Of a stretch of DNA of 22,389 nucleotides, positions 6,758 to 14,510 are shown in pieces (position 1 is the first letter of the stretch; the number at the start of each line of letters is the position of its first letter). The stretch lies in the IMG/VR virus record IMGVR_UViG_3300009129_000093, positions 1-22,389 of that record; one strand, given 5' to 3'. Origin of the DNA: a virus. The notes under the pieces are model-generated. The model saw nothing but the letters and a program-made list of their open reading frames with translations, made no database searches and was not told the origin of the DNA. A program made the translations under genes and the position numbers.

Positions 6758-9519
6758 TGTCTCCTCCCCCCAACCACTTGGATCATTGGAAAAAGCGAGC
6801 CGGGATACCAACTCCGGGCTCTGAGGAAGAAGCCGAAACCGCCCGGGCCCGAGCCGGACTACCGGGTGGTGGTCGTGGTGTGCCATCCGATGTCGCCAGA
6901 GACCGCGCGAAAAAAGAAGCCGAGAAAAAGCGGATAGAAAAGGAGAAAGCCGAGGAAGCCGCCCGTATTGCTGCCGGCAAAGCAGATGTTCGCATGACAG
7001 GGCAAGAGGTTTTGATCGCCAACATGGCAAAGATCAAGCAAGAAACTTCAGTAACCTCAGCCCCGGTCACTCGCAACATTCCACTATCGCCGGCCAAAGA
7101 AAGATTCAAAAGAAGAAACAAATATGTTATTCCAGCGGCTGGAATGTCGCCGCAGGGTGTCTTAGAACTCTTACAGCCTACGGACATGTCATCGTTTTTG
7201 CATGCCACTCCGGCACAATTATCCTCACTCATGCCGTTATTGAGGTTTTTTATTGTTTCAAGGGAAAAGAATAAAAAGACAGGAAGACCACTCCAAAAAG
7301 AGGTATACTTTAGCGACCATGCGAGCGAGAAAAAGATAAAGAACCTCGCCGCTGCCCGCCGGGCAAACACAATTTATGACCCAGAAGATGATCGGTCAAA
7401 TAGACTCTTCAGTAAAGGTTCCGAGGTGGGAATAAAAAGCTTTACTTGGGATTATCACAACAAGCACGAAGGTGATAAGATCATCAAGGCAAAATTAGAA
7501 TTATATTTTGGCACACTGACAGAGCTTATAAATAAAGAGTATTTAAATTTCATCTTTACTAACGGAAAGAAACACCCATCGGACCCGGCAGTGACTGGAG
7601 GCGACCATGCTGGCATCGCCGGACGAATGAAGAGGCTCCGCATTCGCCAGGATAAGCTTCAAGCGTCGCTAAAGCCAGGAACAGCACCACCAAAGAATAA
7701 GAACGACAAAGTGACAGATGACTTTAAGCAACTCAAGGTAGCGGTAGGGTGGTCAATACCAAAAGGAAATAAAGCGGATTTAGAAAGGTTGTTTGGCAGT
7801 AATTCAAAAAAACTTCAAAGCTTCAAAGCCGGCGTCCGCAACACACAAAAAGTTATTCTTCTTAATCTCACAAATTATGATGTGAATTTCTCTCAAGAGG
7901 GTCCGGTAACCCTCACGTTGGACTATGTGGGCTCTTCAGATAGTTATCTCAACTCTGTAGAGTCTGACATTCTGGGGGAAAATAATTTTTCTCAAGGAAG
8001 TCTGAATAGTCAACAAGTGATGATCTATGCCGAAGGTTTGCTCAAGGACTTGTCAAACAAAAAAATAGACCCCGATGGGTATCTTTATCATCAAATGACC
8101 TCTGACAGCTATGGCAAAGAGCTTATCAAAGCGACGGGCAAAATACCTGTGCGTTTAGATAGGCTCTTGAGGGAGTCTGACTTTATCGCAACAAAGAGGG
8201 AGTTGGCAGTCTTAGAAGAGTCTTATGGTAGCAATACGAACCCCCAGGCTCAGAAAAAAGCTTTAGCTATACTAGATGGCTATGCAGAGTCAGTAGAGAA
8301 AGCCTACCTAAAGGCTAAAAAAGAATTACGAGTTAAAAGGTATGCATCCCTTATCAACAACCTTATCGGCGGCACTGGACATGGTTCTCGTGTGTATGTA
8401 GCTCATGCAACGAAGGGGGCTGATGATCAAGTTGATATCAAAATCGGCGGATCCGGCGCGACGTCTGCAACTAAAGCCAGAGAACGACTTCAGAAGCTGG
8501 CAGAAATGACACCAGAAGACCGCGCCAAGTTTATAGAAAGTGAAGAGAGTAGTCCGCTTAGTAAGACATTCACTCGCGGAGCTAAAGAAGGTCCACCCTC
8601 AAATAAACCTGAGTATATGGCGATACCTTTTGTGCTTTTTGGCGACATTGTTGTTGCCGCTATGCAAAATGCAGATATGAGGGAGGATATTAAACTTATC
8701 TTTGGAACTTTTACTCCCACGCTTTTAGGTGTCCCTGGCTATATGGATTGGTACAACCACTACAACGAGCCAATTTATGATATCCCCATTGCTTTAGATT
8801 ATTTGGTCCAGTTTTTGTTTGATAATATGGTAGACAAAGACCGTGATGAATATCCTTTCCGGCTGTTCTTTGATCAACTGCTGAGTGCCATAACCATGCT
8901 CCTAAATAACCAGAGCGAATATAAGATGAGGATTTCGTTTGACTATACCTTGTACATGACCCAGCACGAAATCAAGCCAGAAAAAGATAGGGATTTGATG
9001 CTGTTGTTGAAGGATGATTTTCCGGAGATTAAAAGAAACCTATTTAATCAAATCGTGTCATCAAGCAAGCCCATTATGAGCTATTATGTACTGTTCGCCA
9101 GACAGATTGATACTGACTTTACGGGTGACCGAACCAAAGATGAAAAGGCTGGAATCTTTCACTATGCGCTTGGGGCAGACAGAGGTATTGCAAAAAACTT
9201 TAATTTCTCTAAACAAGACGTACCCCAATTTCAGGCTATGTTGGTGGAGGAACTGAGACAAGACAACCGATATCCGAATGCTTTAATCTTGCCGCAGAAT
9301 ATTTCGCTGGACATGGTAGGAAATACTTTACATAAGAATGGCGATTTGATTTGCATTGACAGTCGCGCGGCTCTTGGGAGCATGGCAAACGAGGTCTTGG
9401 CTCTTGGGGGGTATTATAGAGTTGTCCGATCTTCTAACCGGATCAGCAACCAAGGTTATTCAACAACAGTAGACGCAGTGTTTCAGCATCGCATGAGAAA
9501 CAAAAAGAGTAAAAAGTAA
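6757..9519 (+). CDS. Large baseplate-associated structural protein, function unknown
   Basis: This 920-residue protein starts at ATG 6757, overlapping the gp53 stop by one base. Residues about 15-75 are strongly charged (RARAG..., then 'KKEAEKKRIEKEKAEEAARI') and likely form an extended coiled coil. The rest looks globular, with alternating beta-rich segments such as 'GIKSFTWDYHNKHEGDKIIK' and 'NFSQEGPVTLTLDYVGSSD'. A hydrophobic segment, 'IPFVLFGDIVVAAMQNA' (from about residue 624), and an aromatic 'PGYMDWYNHYNEPIYDIPIA' follow. I recognise no catalytic motif. Its place between gp53 and another structural gene points to a baseplate or hub component. A gp27-like hub or a wedge scaffold are possibilities, but neither is shown by the sequence. 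Confidence 0.8.
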   Translation: MSPPPNHLDHWKKRAGIPTPGSEEEAETARARAGLPGGGRGVPSDVARDRAKKEAEKKRIEKEKAEEAARIAAGKADVRMTGQEVLIANMAKIKQETSVTSAPVTRNIPLSPAKERFKRRNKYVIPAAGMSPQGVLELLQPTDMSSFLHATPAQLSSLMPLLRFFIVSREKNKKTGRPLQKEVYFSDHASEKKIKNLAAARRANTIYDPEDDRSNRLFSKGSEVGIKSFTWDYHNKHEGDKIIKAKLELYFGTLTELINKEYLNFIFTNGKKHPSDPAVTGGDHAGIAGRMKRLRIRQDKLQASLKPGTAPPKNKNDKVTDDFKQLKVAVGWSIPKGNKADLERLFGSNSKKLQSFKAGVRNTQKVILLNLTNYDVNFSQEGPVTLTLDYVGSSDSYLNSVESDILGENNFSQGSLNSQQVMIYAEGLLKDLSNKKIDPDGYLYHQMTSDSYGKELIKATGKIPVRLDRLLRESDFIATKRELAVLEESYGSNTNPQAQKKALAILDGYAESVEKAYLKAKKELRVKRYASLINNLIGGTGHGSRVYVAHATKGADDQVDIKIGGSGATSATKARERLQKLAEMTPEDRAKFIESEESSPLSKTFTRGAKEGPPSNKPEYMAIPFVLFGDIVVAAMQNADMREDIKLIFGTFTPTLLGVPGYMDWYNHYNEPIYDIPIALDYLVQFLFDNMVDKDRDEYPFRLFFDQLLSAITMLLNNQSEYKMRISFDYTLYMTQHEIKPEKDRDLMLLLKDDFPEIKRNLFNQIVSSSKPIMSYYVLFARQIDTDFTGDRTKDEKAGIFHYALGADRGIAKNFNFSKQDVPQFQAMLVEELRQDNRYPNALILPQNISLDMVGNTLHKNGDLICIDSRAALGSMANEVLALGGYYRVVRSSNRISNQGYSTTVDAVFQHRMRNKKSKK

Positions 9520-11054
9520 TGGCTATCCAGAAAGACAAAAAACCAAACCCAGAAGAGGACATTTTACGCTACTCTTATGGCTCTAATAATTTGGGAGCTA
9601 AAACAATCTTCAACGAAAGACAAAGATATAATAATAATATCTTCCCACCAGACCTAATCAAGAACTCCACTAGCACATGGACTACTGAGAGGTTTTATGG
9701 GATTGTTAGCACAAAGGGCAATACTGTTGTTGTGGACCAAAAGCAACTTAAGCCAATGCGCTATACCGCTGAAACACAGTTTGTTCTGAATTTTGTAGCT
9801 GATGCTTGGAGAGACTTTGCAGAACGTGTTAGGTCTCTTGGCGACCAAAACCTAATTTATAAAGACAGTCCGTGGTTTGACCCGAAGGTTATCAAGGCAT
9901 GGGCACCGGCTTCTACACAATATGACAACTATATGCGAGAAGACGTGTATAGTGTCTTCAACACCACCTTCCTACCTTTGGGCGGCAAAGACAGAAGAAT
10001 CACAGACATTGATAGTTTTCTCAGTGTGTTTGATGAGTATATGGATATGGTAGTTTCGCTAGTGGGTCCAATCACTTTCAGTGGATTTTTGGAAGGCGGC
10101 ATCATGTCGCCCCTGACTTCTGGGCTTATGTTAGAGATTGGCAGCCAAAACCCAAGCGAAGACTTTCCAAAGTCATATGAATACTTGGACGAAAATTTTG
10201 AACTCATTGCTCATATAGCTGCTCAATATGGATTTATGATAGACCGAAATATTCCATGGCGTTTGGTTGCTGATCTCCGCAATGAAGCCATGCAAGAATA
10301 CATGTATGGTGTGCCTATTGAAGAATTTGACAGCGCGAACGTGGTGACAGAATGCGACCCTACTTTGCAAGACCCAGAGTTAGCACCCATGGCATTTGGA
10401 TATTCCCAGGTTCCCGGTATGGAAGATATTATGCGCCGTGTAGCAGTTCACTTTGATGAAAACGGAGAGCCCCAGCCGGGCTATCAGGAGTACCAAAGCG
10501 TCAAAGACGCGTCCTCTCAGCAGCAAGTATTTCACATTTTGTTCTCTACAGCATATGATGAAACATGGAACTCGGACGCAGACAGCCTCCAGACTTACTT
10601 GATCAACTTTTATAACACTTATGTTGCAACGCTTCCAGTTGTCAGTGTTCGTGAGGACTTTGTTCATGTTGATTGCACTCCGGAGACTGAGATCATTGAG
10701 CGCCGTCAGATTGACGAATCAGAATTTAAAGCCGCTTATGGTGACAGGTGGAAACTGAAGACGTTCTATATTTCCCGCCTAGCAGAGCGTGACCCTGAGA
10801 GGTCAACCAGGCTCAGAAGACGCGAGGTCCAGCAGATCATGAACATTTATAACCTGAGCGCGCGCAACGGCTATAACCGCGCACTGCGATATATTCAGGA
10901 AGAATACATCGGGCCATATGATATTGATCCATTAACATTGGACACTGTAGGGGATATAATTGAGTCTGATCCACGATCGCGAAGAATTGAGAGTGTAAAT
11001 GATATTTCAAACATTGGACGACAAATCGGATTGCGTCGGGATCTATACTCATAA
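9519..11054 (+). CDS. Conserved virion structural protein, function unknown
   Basis: This 511-residue protein has an ATG at 9519 that shares its A with the preceding TAA, so it is coupled to the large structural gene. It opens with a Lys-rich tail. The body has few basic patches and many aromatic/acidic segments, for example 'ENFELIAHIAAQYGFMIDRN' followed by 'IPWRLVADLRNEAM'. There is no enzymatic motif, signal peptide or membrane helix. The last 19 codons (10999-11054) are also read in another frame as the start of the DNA polymerase gene. It ends the run of tail/baseplate genes, so a baseplate or neck role is likely, but this is inferred from context only. Confidence 0.8.
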   Translation: MAIQKDKKPNPEEDILRYSYGSNNLGAKTIFNERQRYNNNIFPPDLIKNSTSTWTTERFYGIVSTKGNTVVVDQKQLKPMRYTAETQFVLNFVADAWRDFAERVRSLGDQNLIYKDSPWFDPKVIKAWAPASTQYDNYMREDVYSVFNTTFLPLGGKDRRITDIDSFLSVFDEYMDMVVSLVGPITFSGFLEGGIMSPLTSGLMLEIGSQNPSEDFPKSYEYLDENFELIAHIAAQYGFMIDRNIPWRLVADLRNEAMQEYMYGVPIEEFDSANVVTECDPTLQDPELAPMAFGYSQVPGMEDIMRRVAVHFDENGEPQPGYQEYQSVKDASSQQQVFHILFSTAYDETWNSDADSLQTYLINFYNTYVATLPVVSVREDFVHVDCTPETEIIERRQIDESEFKAAYGDRWKLKTFYISRLAERDPERSTRLRRREVQQIMNIYNLSARNGYNRALRYIQEEYIGPYDIDPLTLDTVGDIIESDPRSRRIESVNDISNIGRQIGLRRDLYS

Positions 11055-12219
11055 CAACTTGATCTTTGATCCGGACCAGTTTCCGGACTCCTTAAGTAAG
11101 ACTTGGAAATATGCTCCATACTTGCGAGATCTAGATGTTGACTATGTTTCCCTCTATTTGGAAGGCGGCAAGATCGCTGACAATATCCCCGAATACCTAC
11201 AAGACGATTGGGAAGATGTGTCAAGGAAGGTTCAAGCCTTTAAGCGTTCTCTCAGCATTTCAAAGGTTGATACATTTGAGAACTGCTTCTTTGATTTGGT
11301 GCCGCAGCGATTCTTGATGGAATTTTGCGAGGTAAAAAACAAAATCTGTGAACATATCTTGAAGACAATAGAGAAGCCAAAGCGATATAAATTCTACAAG
11401 CACATCTCTATGATGCTGGGAGACATTGCAGCCCAACCAATCAAGATCAACACGAGAGAGGTTAAATCCCTGGCTAAAGTTCCAAAGCTCGCAAACCAAG
11501 CAAAAGCTATCCTAGCGTCACCACCACATGTGAGCTATAATCAGTTCGGAACTAAGACCGGCAGACTCACGACCAAGAGGGGATCTTTTCCGATCCTAAC
11601 TCTCAACAAGGCTTTTCGGTCTGCTATTTTACCAACCAATGATTATTATTTGGAATTGGATTTCAACGGGGCTGAGGTCCGAACCCTCCTGGGGCTGCTG
11701 GAGAAGCCGCAGCCCGACGATGATGTGCATGATTATCACTTGCAAGAGGTGTTCACTGATCTTGTCTCGCGAGAGGATGCAAAGGTTGCCTTCTTTTCAT
11801 GGCTTTATGGCGCAAAGTCCTCAGATATGCGCGCACAAGCGGACAAATTAGCCTCATTTTATGAAAAGGATCTCCTGCTAAACAAATATTGGGATGGCTC
11901 AACAGTTAGAACGCCGTTTGGGAAGCAAATTTCTGATACATCTCGTCATCACGCTCTGAACTACCTTGTGCAGTCTACCGCAGCAGAATTGACGCTAAAG
12001 CAGGCTCTAAAGCTTGAGCACGTCCTAAAAAAACACTCTTGTGGATCTACTGTTGCCTTTTTGATTCATGATGCGGTCGTACTGGACATGAAAAACGAGG
12101 ATGAACATCTAATTAACACATTAGTATCTTTGATGACTTCCACCAACTTCGGGAAATTCAAGGTAAACATAAAAAGAGGTAAAACTCTTGGTTCTATGAG
12201 GGCGTCGCGACTTGGATAA
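10999..12219 (+). CDS. Small family A DNA polymerase (polymerase domain only)
   Basis: This 406-residue protein carries the family A core. Motif A is 'LELDFNGAEVRTLL' with D221. The O-helix motif B has exact spacing (R258, K262, F266, Y270, G271). Motif C reads 'FLIHDAVVLD' with H357-D358-A359. The classical third residue of motif C is Glu (E883 in E. coli Pol I); here it is Ala. 'GTKTGRLTTKRGSFPILTLN' before motif A matches the usual primer/template loop. No 3'-5' exonuclease (DxE) or 5' nuclease domain precedes it; the first 150 residues are probably a thumb-like region. ATG 10999 is the only reasonable start, has only weak Shine-Dalgarno matches, and lies inside the previous gene. A TTG at 11059 is an alternative. 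Its role is unclear, since a DnaE-type polymerase also occurs at the end of the window; repair, recombination or primer processing are options. Confidence 0.85.
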   Translation: MIFQTLDDKSDCVGIYTHNNLIFDPDQFPDSLSKTWKYAPYLRDLDVDYVSLYLEGGKIADNIPEYLQDDWEDVSRKVQAFKRSLSISKVDTFENCFFDLVPQRFLMEFCEVKNKICEHILKTIEKPKRYKFYKHISMMLGDIAAQPIKINTREVKSLAKVPKLANQAKAILASPPHVSYNQFGTKTGRLTTKRGSFPILTLNKAFRSAILPTNDYYLELDFNGAEVRTLLGLLEKPQPDDDVHDYHLQEVFTDLVSREDAKVAFFSWLYGAKSSDMRAQADKLASFYEKDLLLNKYWDGSTVRTPFGKQISDTSRHHALNYLVQSTAAELTLKQALKLEHVLKKHSCGSTVAFLIHDAVVLDMKNEDEHLINTLVSLMTSTNFGKFKVNIKRGKTLGSMRASRLG

Positions 12220-13069
12220 AGTTATCGGATTGGGCAAAACGGGCTGTTTCATAGCGGAACAACTAACAAAATACCCAGAGTACAGAATTTATAAAATAGA
12301 TGCGGACCTTGATGAGCGAGGAGGCTTATCGCTAGCGCCGCAGCCAGATGCTGAGTCTTATGAAGAAAGCATAGACCAGCAGGAGGTCTCTGTTTATCTG
12401 CGCTCAATAAAGGAGGGCGACGAAGTTCTGATGGTTGTGGGCGGTGGCGAGCCGATCACAGGAGCTTCTCTGAGGATCTTAGAAACAATCAAAGATGCGT
12501 GCCTTCATGTGCTCTATGTGTGCCCGGATAGGTTGATGAGTTCGGAGCAACAAAAGATAGACGACAAGATTACATTTAATATTTTGCAAGAATATGCCCG
12601 CAGCGGGGTGTTTGAAAATATATTCTTAGTGGACAGGACAAGGGTAGAGGCACTCGTCGGCGATGTTTCAATACATGATTATGAGAGTAGTATCTCGTAT
12701 TTTATTGCCTACGTTGTAGCAATGATTAATTATTTCAATCACACCAAGCCGATCCTGGCTAATAAAATAGAGCCTAGAAACATTGCCCGCTTAGCAACCT
12801 TTGGGGTCTCCTCTCTGGAGGAAGACCAACAGGACACAAAACTATTGTACCCCCTGGAGTCCGCAAGGGATATCCACTTCTTTTATGGGGTTCCTGAAAA
12901 AATGCTAGCAGATGATTCCTCCCTGATGAAAAAGATCAAAAATCATGTAAAAAGTTACAAACAAGACGATATATCAAGTAGTTTTTCAGTATACTCTACG
13001 AGTTTTGACGATTTGATGGTTCTTTGTCTCGCCTATTCCTCGCAGATTCAGCCGCTTTTAGAAGGCTGA
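12212..13069 (+). CDS. Divergent FtsZ/tubulin-like protein
   Basis: This 285-residue protein starts at TTG 12212, overlapping the polymerase stop by 8 nt; no ATG lies close to the start. It follows the FtsZ N-domain order. 'DKVIGLGKTGCFIAEQL' (residues 2-18) corresponds to the first glycine loop, and 'YRIYKIDADL' to the FtsZ 'NTDAQ' strand. 'VLMVVGGGEPITGASLRILE' (G77-G79, T83-G84) lies at the tubulin signature loop. 'FENIFLVDRTRVEALVGD' matches the FtsZ 'VIPNDRLL' strand and helix. The T7-like loop would be 'ANKIEPRNIARLATFGV'. The signature GGGTGTG is degraded, and the two catalytic aspartates of the T7 loop appear as E and N, so GTP hydrolysis may be weak or lost. A second domain fills residues about 205-285. 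A generic Rossmann protein is the main alternative. I place the assignment at moderate confidence. Confidence 0.6.
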   Translation: MDKVIGLGKTGCFIAEQLTKYPEYRIYKIDADLDERGGLSLAPQPDAESYEESIDQQEVSVYLRSIKEGDEVLMVVGGGEPITGASLRILETIKDACLHVLYVCPDRLMSSEQQKIDDKITFNILQEYARSGVFENIFLVDRTRVEALVGDVSIHDYESSISYFIAYVVAMINYFNHTKPILANKIEPRNIARLATFGVSSLEEDQQDTKLLYPLESARDIHFFYGVPEKMLADDSSLMKKIKNHVKSYKQDDISSSFSVYSTSFDDLMVLCLAYSSQIQPLLEG

Positions 13070-13071
13070 AG

Positions 13072-13102
13072 AAATAGTTTAAAGGGAAAGTTAAAACTAT
13101 TT
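13072..13102 (+). repeat. 9-bp perfect inverted repeat between tubulin-like gene and next gene
   Basis: AAATAGTTT (13072-13080) and AAACTATTT (13094-13102) are perfect reverse complements around a 13 nt loop. The stem is A/T-rich and no T run follows, so it is not a good intrinsic terminator. It could be a protein site or an mRNA processing/stability hairpin just upstream of the next ribosome binding site. Confidence 0.5.
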
Positions 13103-13128
13103 AATCAACATTGACGAGGGATTTATAT

Positions 13129-13575
13129 ATGAATCAGCCTAGGGGCGTTTTGTTGGCATCTTTTTTGAAGGGTGCCTCAGAGGAGCAAATACTAGAAGAG
13201 GTAGAATTCATAGCTAATAAGCTAAATTTGACGAATAAGTTTATTTTCCTCCTTGAAGATTTAGAGAATCCGGATAATAAATTTCTCACATATAATGCAG
13301 TGGTTAGTCGGGATAGAACATTCAATCCCCGACTTTATACTATTCGGGTCCACCGAAAGAAGCAGACCAACACCCTTTACACTATTAATGCATTGAATAA
13401 GGCTGTTGCCTTGGAGCACGATGGTCAGACTGGAAAGCACCTTAAACTTAACTGGGAAGGGTATCGCGACAGCGTTCTGTTGACTGCCGGCAAAGACCTG
13501 CGAGTCCACAAAATTAGCGTCTCCAAGATCTTTAAAATAGAAGATGAGCCGGCTCCCACCGAGCCCGCCGAGTAG
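13129..13575 (+). CDS. Conserved-looking protein of unknown function upstream of the ssDNA-binding protein
   Basis: The best start is ATG 13129, with GAGGG at 13116-13120 and an 8 nt spacer. It gives 148 residues; the in-frame TTG at 13111 is less likely. The protein is soluble and lacks cysteine clusters. An N-terminal helix-strand unit includes 'ILEEVEFIANKLNLTNKFIF', a beta-rich middle includes 'LYTIRVHRKKQTNTLYTINA', and it continues to 'LKLNWEGYRDSVLL'. It ends in a short acidic, proline-containing tail ('EDEPAPTEPAE'). Such tails are common in replication accessory proteins. Its place between the tubulin-like gene and the gp32-like gene suggests a replication or regulatory role, but nothing identifies it. 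Confidence 0.75.
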   Translation: MNQPRGVLLASFLKGASEEQILEEVEFIANKLNLTNKFIFLLEDLENPDNKFLTYNAVVSRDRTFNPRLYTIRVHRKKQTNTLYTINALNKAVALEHDGQTGKHLKLNWEGYRDSVLLTAGKDLRVHKISVSKIFKIEDEPAPTEPAE

Positions 13576-13635
13576 GCGCAGGGCTAACCCTTTCCTTTTT
13601 CTAGGGAAACAAAAAAAGAGCAAGAATTACTATAA

Positions 13636-13648
13636 ACCCTCTGAGGGT
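13636..13648 (+). promoter_or_regulatory. Operator-like palindrome ACCCTCTGAGGGT
   Basis: This is a 13-nt perfect palindrome with 6-bp arms and a single central base. It ends 4 nt before the TATAGT -10 box of the promoter in front of the gp32-like gene, so a dimer bound here would cover the promoter. As RNA it could form only a 5-bp, 3-nt-loop hairpin with no T run, so a terminator is unlikely. Confidence 0.5.
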
Positions 13649-13649
13649 G

Positions 13650-13658
13650 TGGTATAGT
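13650..13658 (+). promoter_or_regulatory. Extended -10 promoter candidate for the ssDNA-binding protein gene
   Basis: TGGTATAGT forms an extended -10 (TG at 13650-13651, hexamer TATAGT at 13653-13658), about 37 nt upstream of the gp32-like ATG. No good -35 lies 16-18 nt upstream, which fits an extended -10 or activator-dependent promoter. GGTATAGTA recurs in the promoter before the helicase gene. The whole gap 13576-13694 otherwise holds a weak AGGG/CCCT stem (13580-13591) and an A-rich stretch. Confidence 0.5.
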
Positions 13659-13694
13659 ATTAACACGGTCAACTAACCAGTAAAGGAGAAAATA

Positions 13695-14468
13695 ATGGGT
13701 ATTGATCTTGCAAAGATGCGGCAAAAGCACGCCGCTCTTACCACCAAGGGGGGCGACTCCTCCGACAGTTTTTGGAAGCCAGAAGAAGGCACACACCAGT
13801 TGCGGCTAGTGTGTCCACCAAATGGCGACCCTTTCTTTGAGGCATATTATCATTACGGCATGGGTGCCGAAGGTAAAACAACCGTCCTCAGTCCTCGCAC
13901 GAATGGCGACCCCGATCCCATCGCAGAGTGGGGAACTCGTCTTTGGAACGAAGGTACCGACGGCTCCAAGGAGGCAGCCAAACGCTTTTGGCCTAAGATG
14001 CGAGTTTTTGCTCCCATCGTCGTTCGTGGCGAAGAGGACAAGGGCGTTCGCTGGTGGGGCTTTTCCCGCACCACCTACCAAGCACTACTTGATGTAGTTC
14101 TTGACCCTGAGTACGGTGACATTACTGACACCGAAAAGGGAACGGACCTGCGTATTGACTATGGCAAGAAGTCTGGTCAAGCCTTTCCGACGACTGATGT
14201 CCGCCCGATGCGCCGCACCAGCAAGTTGGCGAAGACAGAAGAGGAGGTCAACACTCTTCTGGAGAGCATCGTCCCAGCTACTGATATTTTTGATGTAGCT
14301 ACCTACGAGGACTGCGAGAAGGTTCTCAACGAGACTCTTGGGGATACGGAAACCACCACTGGATCCGAAACCACCCAGTACAATAACAGCAACGAAGCCA
14401 CGAAGCCAAACATTAGCTTAGAGGGCGTTTCTGATATTGAGTCAGCGTTTGACGATCTATTGGCGTAG
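13695..14468 (+). CDS. Single-stranded DNA-binding protein (gp32-like), zinc ligands absent
   Basis: This 257-residue protein starts at ATG with AAGGAG at 13684-13689. It has the gp32 build: an N-terminal basic helix ('LAKMRQKHAAL', the self-assembly end in T4 gp32), an aromatic-rich OB-fold core ('FWKPEEGTHQLRLVCPPNGD', 'RVFAPIVVRG', 'VRWWGFSRTTYQALLDVV'), and an acidic C-terminal tail ('IESAFDDLLA') of the type that recruits replication partners. In T4 gp32 a loop with H64, C77, C87 and C90 binds zinc. The matching region here, residues 65-80 ('LSPRTNGDPDPIAEWG'), has no cysteine, so this version is probably zinc-free. The adjacent uvsX gene supports the call. A dedicated promoter and palindrome lie upstream. 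Confidence 0.88.
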   Translation: MGIDLAKMRQKHAALTTKGGDSSDSFWKPEEGTHQLRLVCPPNGDPFFEAYYHYGMGAEGKTTVLSPRTNGDPDPIAEWGTRLWNEGTDGSKEAAKRFWPKMRVFAPIVVRGEEDKGVRWWGFSRTTYQALLDVVLDPEYGDITDTEKGTDLRIDYGKKSGQAFPTTDVRPMRRTSKLAKTEEEVNTLLESIVPATDIFDVATYEDCEKVLNETLGDTETTTGSETTQYNNSNEATKPNISLEGVSDIESAFDDLLA

Positions 14469-14510
14469 TTGACCGCCAAACCCGCAGGGAGGCACGGGGT
14501 TATAGGTGTC

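Noticed and set aside
6783-7370. Antisense open frame of about 195 codons opposite the charged start of the 920-residue protein
   Set aside because: Long antisense frames arise opposite Lys/Glu/Ala-rich coding sequence. The Phe/Ser-rich composition is a reflection of that strand.
13580-13600. AGGG-CTAA-CCCT followed by Ts as a terminator after the 148-residue gene
   Set aside because: The stem has only 4 bp and the T run is interrupted by CC, so it is too weak to call.
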